Assembly (NCBI GenBank): GCA_900312665.1 | Contig: ONZQ02000014.1 | Coordinates: 341,924-405,923, forward strand | Direction: 5' to 3' | Source of the DNA: Cephalotrichum gorgonifer | Lineage: Eukaryota; Ascomycota; Sordariomycetes; Microascales; Microascaceae | DNA: 64,000 nt | Part shown: positions 23,303 through 34,416 of the stretch, piece after piece | How the letters are laid out: every line of letters begins with the position of its first letter | How positions within the stretch are numbered: position 1 is the stretch's first letter | Made by a program: the position numbers and the translations under genes | Notes under the pieces: generated by a model | What the model was told of the DNA's origin: nothing | What the model saw: the letters and a program-made list of their open reading frames with translations, nothing else | The model's database searches: none

Positions 23303-23531
23303 GGCGTATTATTTGACCTAGTATGCGGGGAGAGATGGAATTCCAAGTAATAATATAGTTAATTATATACAAGTCTATATGTAGTAGATATTCATAAATC
23401 TCAAAATAGGACCTCCAAACCAGCCCAACAGAAAGATGATGCAGCATATTCTTAAAAGCTTGGCACCTAGGTTCGGCCCAAAGGCGGGGTTAAAGCTGAA
23501 ATGCAGCTCCTCCTTAGCGCGACTTATTCAT

Positions 23532-26500
23532 TTACCCGTACCCCATTATCGACATTTTCTTCAGCTTGTCCTGCATGTCTTCAGCAGTGTTCCCACCAAT
23601 GAACATCTCATCGTTCCAGGGCCGAATATAGTGATAGTTCCCCTGAGGACTGGCCAAATAAGTAAGCAGGTGTCGCATACCCCCGTAACTGAAAAAATAC
23701 CGTGGGTTGGTGTGGAATCCGCGTGGTGCCCGCTGAATAAATTCGAGAGCATTGGCCGCGATACTCGCCGCGACCGGGGCGGCGAACGATGTTCCAGAGA
23801 TAAACACTTCCTTTCCCCCCCAGTATGACGATACACCAAAGCCAAGGGTGGCAAAGTTGTCCCTCGTCGGGACAGACGGTGGATTAAGGTTTTCCGGGAT
23901 CGATCCGTCCACTTTCGTGGCATGTATGGCGAAGACGCCGTTTTCCTTGGCCGGATACGCTCGTCTGCCATTGCCGCCCGAATTGGACGCCGCAGCAAAG
24001 ATGAGCTTCCCCTTGTGGACGAGGTCTTGGATGACCGGCTGTATGATTTGTTTTGCTGCATCATCGAGCCCGAAGGAGAGGTTGATGATATCTACGTCCG
24101 CCTCCTCCCCAGCCCACTTGAGAGCCTACAAGTGAATAACGGTTAGATCTTCAGGTCTCACACTGACACCGCATCAGGGGAAGTTGAAACTCACATCGAC
24201 AAGCTGCTGCATCTTCGTGAGCTCTAAAGATCTCCCGTTTGAGACCTTCACCACCACGATTTGGGCCCGCACCGTGAGCTGTAGCAGCAGTCTCACCACG
24301 TGTGTCCCGTGTCCGTGCGTGTCATCATAATCTCTCCGTTCGTCGTCGGTAATGCCTAGGAAGTTTCCTGAAAGGTCTTTGAGTATCCTTTTGCGGCCGG
24401 AATACAACAAGTTGTCGCTGTCGTCGAAGTGAAACCCAGTGTCGAGCACGGCTATTCGGATGGGCCTCTCCATCGAGGACGACTCCCTATCCAAAGGCCG
24501 GGAGAGGATGAAATCAAATTTGAACTTATTCATTAGACGCGTAAAATCGTCTGAGTAGCCATCTGGCTTCCTACGTCATGGTTAAAATAGGTCTTAGCCC
24601 ACCTCGCCACCACAGAATGTCCTTACCTCTCTTCATATATCTCGTCACCATCTGCGAAAAGCGTGAAAAAGGAACTCCGAGCTGTAGCCCTCTGCGAGGT
24701 CTGAGATGAAGGGGGAGGCCTTGCCAACTCCGACGCCGCAGCCTTCCGCGGTATACTCGTCTGTTCTGATGCAGTGCCGGGTGTTTCCGTAACCTCGCTA
24801 CCGTCGTCAAAGCCGCCGACCTTCCATAAGTTGAGATTTTTCCGCAAGTTCTCAGCAATGTTTTGTATGACGGCCTGCGCCGTCCTCCTCGGATCCTTTA
24901 TTTGCTGCAGCTTAATACCGTAGTCCACAGCATACCAGACACAGCCCCGGATCGCTTGCCCATACCACTCGAGCAGCTTGTTCTTCACCATCTCGTCGGC
25001 CTTGTCGATCAACGCCTCGCACCACTCCTCATCTGTCCCTGGCAGGTAGGATTCTACCTTGCCCTCGGAAATGTCAACCAGCAACTGGGCAAAGGATAGG
25101 AAGAAGGCGGGACAGTCCTGAGTGCGGTCGTGATGCGCGTGGTTAAATTCCCGCCAGACAGCGTTGGTTTCTTTCCAGTTCCTGTCTAGCTTGCATGGAA
25201 TACAAATTCGGCCCAAGTCTTGGGAAGCATCGCCGCTTCGGCCTCCGAGAAGATGGATGGTGTGGGCGTTCCAGTTGTGCTGGATCCACGGCCCCGGGTA
25301 CAGGCGCTGCAGCGACAAGGCCAGCTGCAGAGCCAGGTGGTACTTTTTGAATCCATCGCCGAGATTCTCCTGGCTTAGGCTGTCTTGCTGGAGGCGTGCG
25401 CTAAGGCTGACCGGCTTTGGTGTTTCTAGCAAGCGAGGGCGCGACCCTTGGGGCTCGCTGCTCGGCCAGATCCCAGACTTATTAAAAGACATGTACAAGC
25501 GGCGCCTGAGCCTGCGGTAGCGGCAGATTTCATTGCAGATGTCCAGATGCGTGTGACTGGTGTTATCCGGGCTACAGCTATAGTTAGGCATGGCAACGTG
25601 GTCAGCCATGGCGAGATCATGCGAAGGTGAGAGCCAGGGAAGCAGGCACCCACCTCCCGAACATAAAGCATGTCTCATGGCTTCCTTCATGCCAATCGAC
25701 GTCTAACTCTTGCGCTTCGGCCTCTCGGCAAGCTGATAGGAACATGTTGAAGCTGGCCTGATCCGAGCCGGGCAATTCAAGAAGGGCGTGATGCCCTAGG
25801 GCTCTACAGCTTAGTCGGTCATTCAAAAGCGCATACAGGCTTTCGTGGTGGGCCATCTCGGATTGACTGTTTTCCGGGTCGGCAGAGGAGTTCCCCAGGT
25901 TAGATCTTGATGCTGCTGCGTTTTCCTGCTCGTGATGCCGCTCGAAGAACATGTTGAACCTGGTGAACCTCCCAACCCAATCGCGCAAATCGGACAGCGT
26001 GGACGGCTGTAGCGCTTTCTGAAGCGTTTCGTCAGGCTGGCCATTCTTGGCCACATTTTCAGCGTAAATGCACGCCGCCTCGAATTTAACCTCAGACGGC
26101 GGTAACGATACCTGCGCTGTAGTGAGCTAGATAGGTTCGCACATTCAAAGTCAGTATCGTATGAACGTGTGCTAAGCTTTGGACGTGGGGAGAAAGAGAA
26201 TTACTTGGTTTTCAAGGAAGCTGAGCTGGTTCGCAACCTGGTTTCGCCCAGCACTGCTCACAGCGGGGTCTCGGGCCTCAAAGTCGTGGATTCCTCCTGA
26301 CCTGTGAGGGAGCCTCACTTCGAAGCCGAGAAAGGCCCTTTGATCCTCCATGTCCAGGGCTTGTTCATCATCTTCGTCGTCGTCTTCGACGTGGTCTTCG
26401 TCTTCGCCGACGTCGTGGTCTCCTGGAGGATTCGGAGCCTGGGCTTGACCATCAGTTCTAAGGAGTCCGTCATCTATGCCATTGTAAAGAAGCCGAAGCA

Positions 26501-26552
26501 AGTCGCCGGGCTGGAGTAAGCTACCAGGTCGGCGTATCGCGAGGGAGGCCAT
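23532..26552 (-). CDS. DUF7580-like plus subtilisin-like serine protease (HET-Q2 type)
   Basis: Five exons on the minus strand, in transcription order 26205-26552, 25654-26126, 24627-25577, 24195-24570 and 23532-24125; 913 residues; all introns are 55-78 bp with GT..AG and consistent phase. Residues 1-116 contain an acidic run (EDDDEDDEQ). Residues about 117-560 are helical, with ICNEICRYRRLRRRLY and WKVGGFDD, resembling the fungal DUF7580 region often placed before S8 proteases. The C-terminal peptidase S8 domain has all active-site motifs: AVLDTGF (Asp about 634), HGHGTHV (His about 678), AAASNSGGNG (oxyanion Asn about 764) and SGTSFAAP (Ser about 829). No signal peptide or propeptide is seen, so an intracellular, regulated protease is likely. 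It lies just upstream of the gasdermin-like gene, its probable substrate by analogy with HET-Q1/HET-Q2. Confidence 0.88.
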
Positions 26553-27448
26553 TAGACTTTGTTCCTAGTAGCTGCCTCACAATCGATGTCTTAGACTCCG
26601 GCCCGACCAGTCCAGTCCATGGTTGCCACAATTCTAGTCAATAATAGTAGAAGTACAAGTGAGGAAGTATTTACAACAAGCCCAGGTGCAGCTGAATGCG
26701 GGGTCTTGGCCAGGCTCGCAGCTTCCCTGCTCATAGTGTTAACGCAATACTTTGTGTCTGTTGGCTGATTAACTACTTTGGTGTTCCATCGTCCCTTCTC
26801 ACGAGTCTACTATAGATCGTCCCTTCCTCGTAAATGGAATAATGCCATATCCCTTATCCCATACAAAGCGCAAAATGCCAGAAAGCTCTCTCCGCAAAGC
26901 TCAGGTCCCCTTTTGAGAATGTGAGATAGGGGAAGAAATCAAGTCCATGACTGCAGTCCTTCCCACTCACCTTCAATGCTAAGGACAAGTATGACCAGTT
27001 TAGTAGTGTGCTGAGTGAGCGATGCTCCTACACGATCCTTATTGGATTGTACCTTTCTTTTTTTTCCTTTTTTTTTTTTTTTTTTTACACACGTGGTTGT
27101 GGTTGCCTCGGAGTGTTTACAGTGGCGGTTTTGTTAATTGGTCTGAATAGCAGCATGTTCGTACCACTCTCATTGCCAAAGTATTTCCTTAACGAAGGTA
27201 CACACCTGTAGAGCCACCACCTCAACGAAATCACTCACCATCGAGATGGAGTTTGTGATGAATCTTGAGCTCCCCAAAACCCATCTCACCAGGGGAGAGA
27301 CTATTTCCAAACTCATCCAACTCCATCACAGCCTTACAACCCGATAAAACTAGAGCGCCCGGCTCTTTAATTCCCATATGGCGAGCAAAGTCCAGAACTC
27401 GGCCACTATCCGTTGGGACTGACCTCTCTCTCCGCCGCCCCAATCCCC
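26553..27448. promoter_or_regulatory. Divergent upstream region shared by protease and NLR genes
   Basis: The 896 bp between the two divergent start codons should carry both promoters. A 35-nt pyrimidine tract, nearly all T, lies at 27052-27086, about 360 bp before the NLR start. No other gene is recognised here. A shared control region would allow co-expression of receptor, protease and gasdermin, but this is inference. Confidence 0.5.
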
Positions 27449-30400
27449 ATGGATTCCGACCAGGTCGTCACAGCGGCCCTTCCGGGCCCTGAGTCAAGGA
27501 TGGTCGCCTCGGATAACATATTCGAGGCCGCCACCATCTGCCGACGCCGCTTTGAGGAGTATCTACAGGTGCCTAGGCTATATGGCAAGCAAGTGACCGA
27601 GTTTCAACGCCGCTTCCAAACTTGGGCCGAGTTTCTAGGCGTCTTCGCGCCTCTCAGTGCCTGTCTCGACACGCGTCTGGCTGGCGCCCCGGAGATGAAG
27701 GAACTCGTCATGTCTATGTTGGCTGTTCTCAGGAGAAACCTCGAACGCGGTATGGAATTATTGTATCCAGTCAACCCGTGATACATCTCGGATACCGCTA
27801 ATGGCAACTCTAGGCACTAAACGCCATCGTCTAGTCGCTCAAAAGGAGATCGGCCCAGACGCAGAGGCGACGGCCGAAAGTGATGGCGCGATAATTGGCA
27901 TCACGGGGTCCATCGACCGGCTAAGCAGATTGGCACTCATCATTCGAGCTTCTTCGAAACCAGAAGGGGTCGAGAGAATACTCAGGTCTAGCCGCAAGAG
28001 AGAACCGGATGGCTTCGACGATGTCATATTTGCCCTAGTCAAGTGGAGATTTCCCCCGGTCGACCCTACGGACGAGTCTCTCCAAGTCCAGCTGGCAAGC
28101 TCGATCATATATCGACGTAACCGGCTGAGATACCAGTTCAGGCACGAGACGAAGCTTAGCGCCGACAGGAATGACGAGACCGAGTCGGAAACAGTTCCGA
28201 CGGAGCCGCCGGTAGCCACCCAAAAGCAAAGCGACACAGGCCAGCCCGCTCTGGCACAACGTCTCGCTGCCAAAGATACACTTCTCAAGCAAGTGCTCAC
28301 GCACAGGGTCCCTGAGGGCCTAAGAGAAGGCGGGGCCAAGTCCGACGATGCCAGCAGCTCACGCTCCAACAACCCCTTCATTAATGCCGAATATCCCCAA
28401 GCTCCCGCTGTTCCCCCAGGCCACTCGGATTCGAAGTGCACAATCTGTCGCAAACCACAGTCGAAGGAATTATTGGAAGACAAAAAGAAGTGGAGGTGGG
28501 TACGATTTGGGTCCGGATAGTAGCTCTGACGACTGACTATCTAGACTACATGTCGATGAGGATCTAAAACCATATGTCTGTATCTCCGAACAATGCGGCA
28601 ATCTTCCTCCAGCATTTTCGACTCGTCAAGATTGGCGCAATCATATGCAGAACAAGCACGGCGCCGACTGGGCGCGATATATCCATCCCAGCCGCCATCA
28701 CTGGCTGTGTACTCTACAGCACAGCACGCCCTTCACCTTTGACAGTGAAGAGCTTCTCCTGGAACACCTAAGGGGAGAGCACCCAAAAGATCTCCCAGAC
28801 TCCCAATACGCTCTCATCGCCTCTAGGAGCAAGGTGCCCATGCCTTCCGAAGCTCAAATTTGTCGATTCTGTGGCGAGGACGTCGCCCTAACTTCAAGCG
28901 TCGGAACAGTTGAAGGAGTTAAAAGTCCAGGAAAGTTAGTGACTGGGAGACGTAGTGTCGAAGCACAAGCTGGCGAACTGTCCCCGACCGCCAACGAAAC
29001 ACCGTCGACAGCCCACGGCCCAAGTCATGACGCCAAAGCAACACTGAAAAGTTCCAAGAAGGATGCACTCGCCATCAGGATGTGGAAGCACATCGCGGAC
29101 CATCTAGAGTATCTTTCCCTGTGGTCTCTCCGCTGGTGGGACGACGACTCTGGGGCATCTGCCGAGGAGTCCAAGGAAGGTGCCTCTGCCGAGACTAAGG
29201 GAGGCAGCCAGTTTAGTTCCCATGACCTCGAAGCGATGTCTAATGCGACGTCCGACGGGTCTCTGTCCGTCGAGAATCCTTCAGACACAGAGGAGCCACT
29301 GCATCTATTCAGGCTCCCATCCACTCTCTCCTCGAAAATGACCTCCCCACACGAAGCAAACGTCACCGTGGGATGGATTGTGCCTATGGCCTTGGAGCTC
29401 ACGCCTGCTGTTCTGATGCTGGAGGACTACGAGCTATTCCCAAAGCATGAGACGACCTACCATATAGGGCGAATAGGCCCCCATTGGGTTGCCGTGGTTG
29501 TTTGCCCGAGAATTGGCAACAGTCCAGCTGCTACCGTCGTCACCGACATGCACCGCTCATTCCCGAATATCAAGCACGTCCTCGTTGTTGGCATAGCAGG
29601 GGGGATACCCTACTACGGTCCCGACATGAAACAAATCGTGTTGGGGGATGTGGTCGTCAGCTGCCCATGGGGGAGCGAAGGAGGCGTGGCACACTACGAG
29701 TTCGGCGCCTGGGAAGGGAAGACCGAGCTTTCGACCAAGTCTCACACACTCCATCCTTCTGATCCTCTTCTCACTGCAGTCCGCACTCTTGAGTCCAACC
29801 ACATGAGGAAACCCGGATCTCAAATCCCGATATATCTAGGTGAAATGCGGGGAGGCCTCGTGGAGGAGGAGCAGCCAGAGTTCGAAGACCCCGGGGGCGA
29901 GGAAGACCGTCTCTTCCTAGACGAGTATCCCCACCCTGATAGAACTAAGCCCTGCGACGGGGTTTGCGACATATCGAAATCCAAGCAACGCAGCCAGCGA
30001 GGCCGCAAAGCTGTCCGGTGGCAGGACACACCTCGGGTTCATTATGGCATCATCGGCTCCTCCAATGCACTTGTTATATCAAGCATGAAGAGGAATGAAC
30101 TTTATAAGAAGTATGAAGTTATTTGCTTTGAGATGGAATCAGGTGGCGTGATGGGGAACCACCAGGCCCTGGTGATCCGTGGTATCTGTGATTATGCAGA
30201 TTCGCACAAGAACAAGAGGTGGCAGAAATATGCTGCAGCTACAGCAGCAGCGTGTGCGAAGGAGATCCTATTGCTTGTGCCAGCAGCTAAGCTGGATGAC
30301 GGTCCCTCATTAACAGAGGGAAATCGTGGTGACTCGTCGATTGCACACGGCACAGTGACCCAGGCTCCTCCAGTTACCGCTGGGGTTATCAACGGTATGC

Positions 30401-33099
30401 ATACTAGCAGTAGCTCTCAAAATAATTACTTCAGTAGGGACCACTAGTACCCAGCTTACAAACTGAATACACTTTGCTGAATTTTCTCTCAAGGTCAAAA
30501 CTCATCTCCAACCTGCCTTCAATCTTTAGCCTTCCCCGACATGACCGACCGATCGATGGATATCACCCCCGCCGCCAAAGGAACATACAGCTGGCTACTT
30601 CAACACCAGAAGTACAAGGCCTGGATTTCCAGGAATCAAGATTTGCTCTGGATCAAGGGAAAGCCAGGCTCCGGAAAGTCAACATTGTTAAAGTATGCTC
30701 TCAAGAATCACTCAGCTGGAAAGGACGACCTCATTCTTTCGTTCTTCTTCTATGGCCGTGGCAATGATCTCCAAAAATCTCCTCTCGGCTTCTTCCGGTC
30801 TCTCCTTCATCAGATTCTTAAACAGGTCCCAGACTCGAGTCCAGATCTCATCGATACCTTTGACGCAAAGTGCAAGGACCTTGGTGGCCCACGTGATAAA
30901 TGGCAGTGGCATCTGGAAGAGCTACAATCCTTCTTCGAGTCGTCTCTTCTGAAAGTCCTCGAGACCCGCTCGGTTTGGCTATTTATCGACGCCTTGGACG
31001 AGAGTGGAGAGAGTGCAGTCAACCTATCTCAGTGGATCCAATTCCTGCTCCGGACGCTTCCGCCTACCCACTCACAGTTTCGTATATGTGTTACTTCCCG
31101 TCACTATCCAATTCTAGTCTTGGACAGCGATTTTGAAATATGCCATGAGGATGAAAACGAACAGGATATCTCTACTTTCGTACAAAGTCAGTTTTCTGAC
31201 TCCTCTAAGCTGGATTTATCTCGGATTTTAAGTCGGGTCACCGACAACGCTTCAGGGAGTTTCCTATGGACGCATCTCAAAGTAAATGAAGTCCAGAGCC
31301 TTCATCAAATGGGCGTGGAATCATGGGGGATCGAAGCAAAGATCAATTCAATCCCCCACGGCCTGGAGGAATTATACCGCGACATCCTCCGATGCACGCA
31401 CGACAGACGAGCTTCCCTACGGCTGATCCAGTGGATCTGTTTTGCCACGAGACCCCTATCAATCGATCAACTGCGATGGGCTATGGTCATCAAAGCCGAT
31501 TGCCCACATCAAACACTACGAGCATGCCAGAACACAGAAGACTACAAGTCCATGTCGAGTAGTGACGATATGAAGAAGCTAGTTCTGACGCTCAGCTGCG
31601 GTCTTGTCGAGGTGATAACTTTATCCCATGTGTCATTTGTTCACTTCATCCACAACTCTCTCAAGGACTTCTTCATCAATACGGGCTTATTCCTTCTCGA
31701 TAGTAGCTTTACGTCGACTAATGCGGCAGTCGGAATGGCACACTACAGGCTATCCAGCACTTGCATACGCTACCTGGCAATGGAGGAGATCAGTCAGTCA
31801 ACAAGCGGCGACCTTAGCCCCTTTCCTTTCTTACATTATGCCACAACTTCATGGGTGGCCCATACTAAGGAGTCCTATTCTAGAGGCATCATTCAAGATG
31901 ATATTCTAGAGTTGTCCTCATGGCCATCAAATGATTTCATAGAATTATGGACACAGGTTTATAGGAGGGTAGACCGGCATTCCGATGATTGTCCGCCAGG
32001 AAATACTAGTTTGGCGCATGTTCTGTCAAGGTATGGGGTCTTAGGACCGTTAGCAACCTTACTACAGACGACAGATTCAGTTATTAGAGTTACCGAACAG
32101 AAGGACGATTATGACCGAATACCACTGTCGTGGGCTGCTGGGGAAGGGCATGAGGACATCGTCAACCTTTTTCTCAGCATAGAAGGGGTCGAGATTGACT
32201 CGAAAGACTATGAAGGTCAGACGCCACTCTCATGGGCTGCTATTAATGGGCATGCGGCCATCGTCAAACTTCTTTTCGATACAGGAAGGGCCGAGATCGA
32301 CTCGAAAGACGGCACAGGCCAAACGCCACTATCATGGGCTGCTGTGATGGGGCATGAGGCCATTGCCAGACTTATTTGCGAAACAGGGAAGGCCGAGATC
32401 GACTCGAAGGACATGTTAGGCATGACACCACTATCATGGGCTTCTAGGAACGGGCATGTGGCCATTGTCAAACTTCTTTTCGATACAGGAAGGGCCGAGA
32501 TCGACTCGAAGGACCGCGAAGGCCAGACGCCACTATTATGGGCGGCTAGGATGGGACATGAGGCCATCATCAGACTTCTTCTCGACATAGGCAATGTCGA
32601 GGTCACAGTAGGAGTCGTCATGGCAGCTACAGAGTCTAGGAAAGGGCTAGGGGCTTTGAGTCTACTTCTGGATAGACGGGGCACAGACGTTGAGGTTACA
32701 GAAGCAATCGTCAACGCCACTGCAGGAAATACGTCTTCTGGAGTGGATGTGATGAGGCTGCTTTTGGATAGACGGGGTGCAGAGGTCAAGATCACAGAAG
32801 CAATCGTCAACGCCGCTGCAGGAAATACGTCTTCTGGAGCGGATGTGATGAAGCTGCTTCTGGATAGACGGGGTGCAGAGGTCAAGGTCACAGAGGCGGT
32901 CATCAAGGCGGCCGCAGGGAATAAGGGCTCTGGAGCGGATGTGATAAGGCTGCTCTTGGATCGGCGAGCAACGGTTGAGGTAACAGCGAAGATGATCCAG
33001 ACTCTTTGGGACGAGTTTGGTAGAGATATGATGGAGCTGCTAGAAAAGACAGGGGTGGAGGCCAAGACCACCGGGGCGGTCGTCGAGACAGCTCAATAG
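27449..33099 (+). CDS. NLR-type receptor: zinc-finger-like, PNP_UDP, NACHT, ankyrin
   Basis: Four exons, 27449-27749, 27814-28495, 28545-30433 and 30494-33099; 1825 residues. Residues 1-300 are helical and unassigned. At about 310-440 there are Cys/His pairs (CTICRKPQ, VCISEQCG.., HMQNKH, CRFCGED) like the AcuF-type C2H2 region of other fungal proteins. A PNP_UDP domain at about 603-905 has VGWIVPMALEL, HVLVVGIAGGIP and CFEMESGG, the nucleoside phosphorylase fold used as an N-terminal effector in many fungal NLRs. NACHT: Walker A GKPGSGKS at about 1013-1020 and Walker B VWLFIDALDE at about 1118-1127. Five ankyrin units span about 1500-1660, then a second repeat family to the end. The last intron (60 bp) carries an in-frame TAG; the exon after it restores CLQSLAFPDMTDR before NACHT, as in relatives. 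A likely self/non-self or damage sensor controlling cell death. Confidence 0.87.
32125..32607 (+). repeat. 102-bp ankyrin-repeat array (about 5 units)
   Basis: Units begin at 32125, 32227, 32329, 32431 and 32533, exactly 102 bp (34 codons) apart, each with a PLSWAA-type ankyrin motif and a following DSKD turn. Units 2 and 4 share almost identical sequence around GTCAAACTTCTTTTCGATAC, pointing to recent duplication or gene conversion. The array is in frame within the NLR gene. Confidence 0.85.
32665..33048 (+). repeat. 96-bp repeat array (about 4 units) at the NLR C-terminus
   Basis: Units start at 32665, 32761, 32857 and 32953, exactly 96 bp (32 codons) apart. Each encodes LLLDRRG..VTEAIVNAAAGN followed by SGADVM and differs at only a few bases. 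This second repeat type follows ankyrin repeats in some fungal NLRs. A shorter, divergent fifth unit follows and ends in the stop codon. Confidence 0.85.
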
Positions 33100-33557
33100 A
33101 AGGAGGGCTCTGGATATTAGAGGTGATGGGGTCTGAGAAAACCAATGGCGACAAGGCGAGGGTGATGAAGAGGCACGTTACAGAACGGGGTGAAGGTGAT
33201 GAAGCAGGCCAGTGCTTGTACGACATCGGTGGCTCGGTATCAGTATAGAACAAGCATTTAACACTACCTCGTCTTGACTTCTTCCCGACATCTACTCTAC
33301 AAGATTGGGTAATGCCCTGCCCCCTCATGCCTACCGTTATGATCTAGACTCCTTGAAGGACTGGACGGAGCAGACGGTGGATGGCGCACGGTGTTTCTAT
33401 TGGCAAAGCCCTAGATCGGGGAGGACGTTCTGGGCGAGTGAACTGCCACCGATTGTGCATGCATGTATGTATGATGGGGTTTGACTACCACTGGAAAATC
33501 GTCTTTTGGGTTCTGATTAGTTGGAGGGAGGCGGCGACGGTGAAATCCAGCGACATA

Positions 33558-33579
33558 TACATACATACATACATACATA
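33558..33579. repeat. (TACA)n microsatellite
   Basis: About 5.5 uninterrupted copies of TACA in non-coding DNA. Confidence 0.9.
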
Positions 33580-34030
33580 GACCTACCTCGAAACCTTACC
33601 AAATCTTAGTACCTTGTGGCCAAGGGCTGCAGTTATGCTAGGGAGCAAGTGTGAGTGAGTGAGTGTGCCTATGTGTATGTGCTGTTATAGTTCTGATATT
33701 ACCGATCGGCGGCCGGATGATGCTTGAGGTACGAAAGTGGGGGTCGACGGCGCCGACTGTCTCACTTTAGCGCCGCACCTCACGACGGCGGGGGCGGGGG
33801 GGCGGTGGCAGCGCCATCGCCGGTGGGGACGGGATCCTCCTCCTCTGATGTATTACGGGTGGAAACTAGTTAATGAAGGTCGCATGAAGAATGGAATGGG
33901 CCCGCCATCTGAGGCGGTTACAGCTTGTCTTTCTTTACTTTATCCACTCATCACGCTACGCTGCTTACTTGTAAGACGACGAGTCTGCTCGCGCAGGTAA
34001 GACATCACCCTTCATCAGCGGAAGTGGGCC

Positions 34031-34054
34031 GTGGCGTGGCGTGGCGTGGCGTGG
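34031..34054. repeat. (GTGGC)n microsatellite
   Basis: Four full GTGGC copies and a partial fifth. Confidence 0.9.
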
Positions 34055-34387
34055 ATGTTTGGATCCCCCCCGACTAATAGACTAGGAACTCGTGGCTGAT
34101 CTAGCGCTGTCATCGACCTTGTACGAGTGCTTTGAAACAGCCGGCGTAGTTGCTTGACGGCGTGTCAGTTAATAATACGGCAAGCTGGGATCCCATCTAT
34201 CCATCTACGAAGACAGGTGCCAACAAAGTGTAGCACAAGTGGTACCGGCCGCCCCCCGCCCTCTTCACCTTTGAACTCCAGCCCGCAGACTTTGGGACCA
34301 CTCACTCTTACGCGTACGCGTACAATTTACGTTGCCGGAATCAAATGACGGCGGGAGGGTATCAGGTATTATTCCGCCCCCCCTCTA

Positions 34388-34416
34388 CCCTTCCCTTCCC
34401 TTCCCTTCCCTTCCCT
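34388..34416. repeat. (CCCTT)n microsatellite
   Basis: About six CCCTT copies in a pyrimidine-rich tract. Confidence 0.9.

Noticed and set aside
32125..33048. Regular repeats considered as a CRISPR-like array
   Set aside because: Units are contiguous, in frame and protein-coding, with no spacers; the organism is a fungus.
30541..33099. Separate NACHT-ankyrin gene starting at ATG 30541
   Set aside because: An in-phase 60-bp intron joins it to the PNP exon, and the codons just before this ATG (CLQSLAFPD) belong to the conserved pre-NACHT linker.
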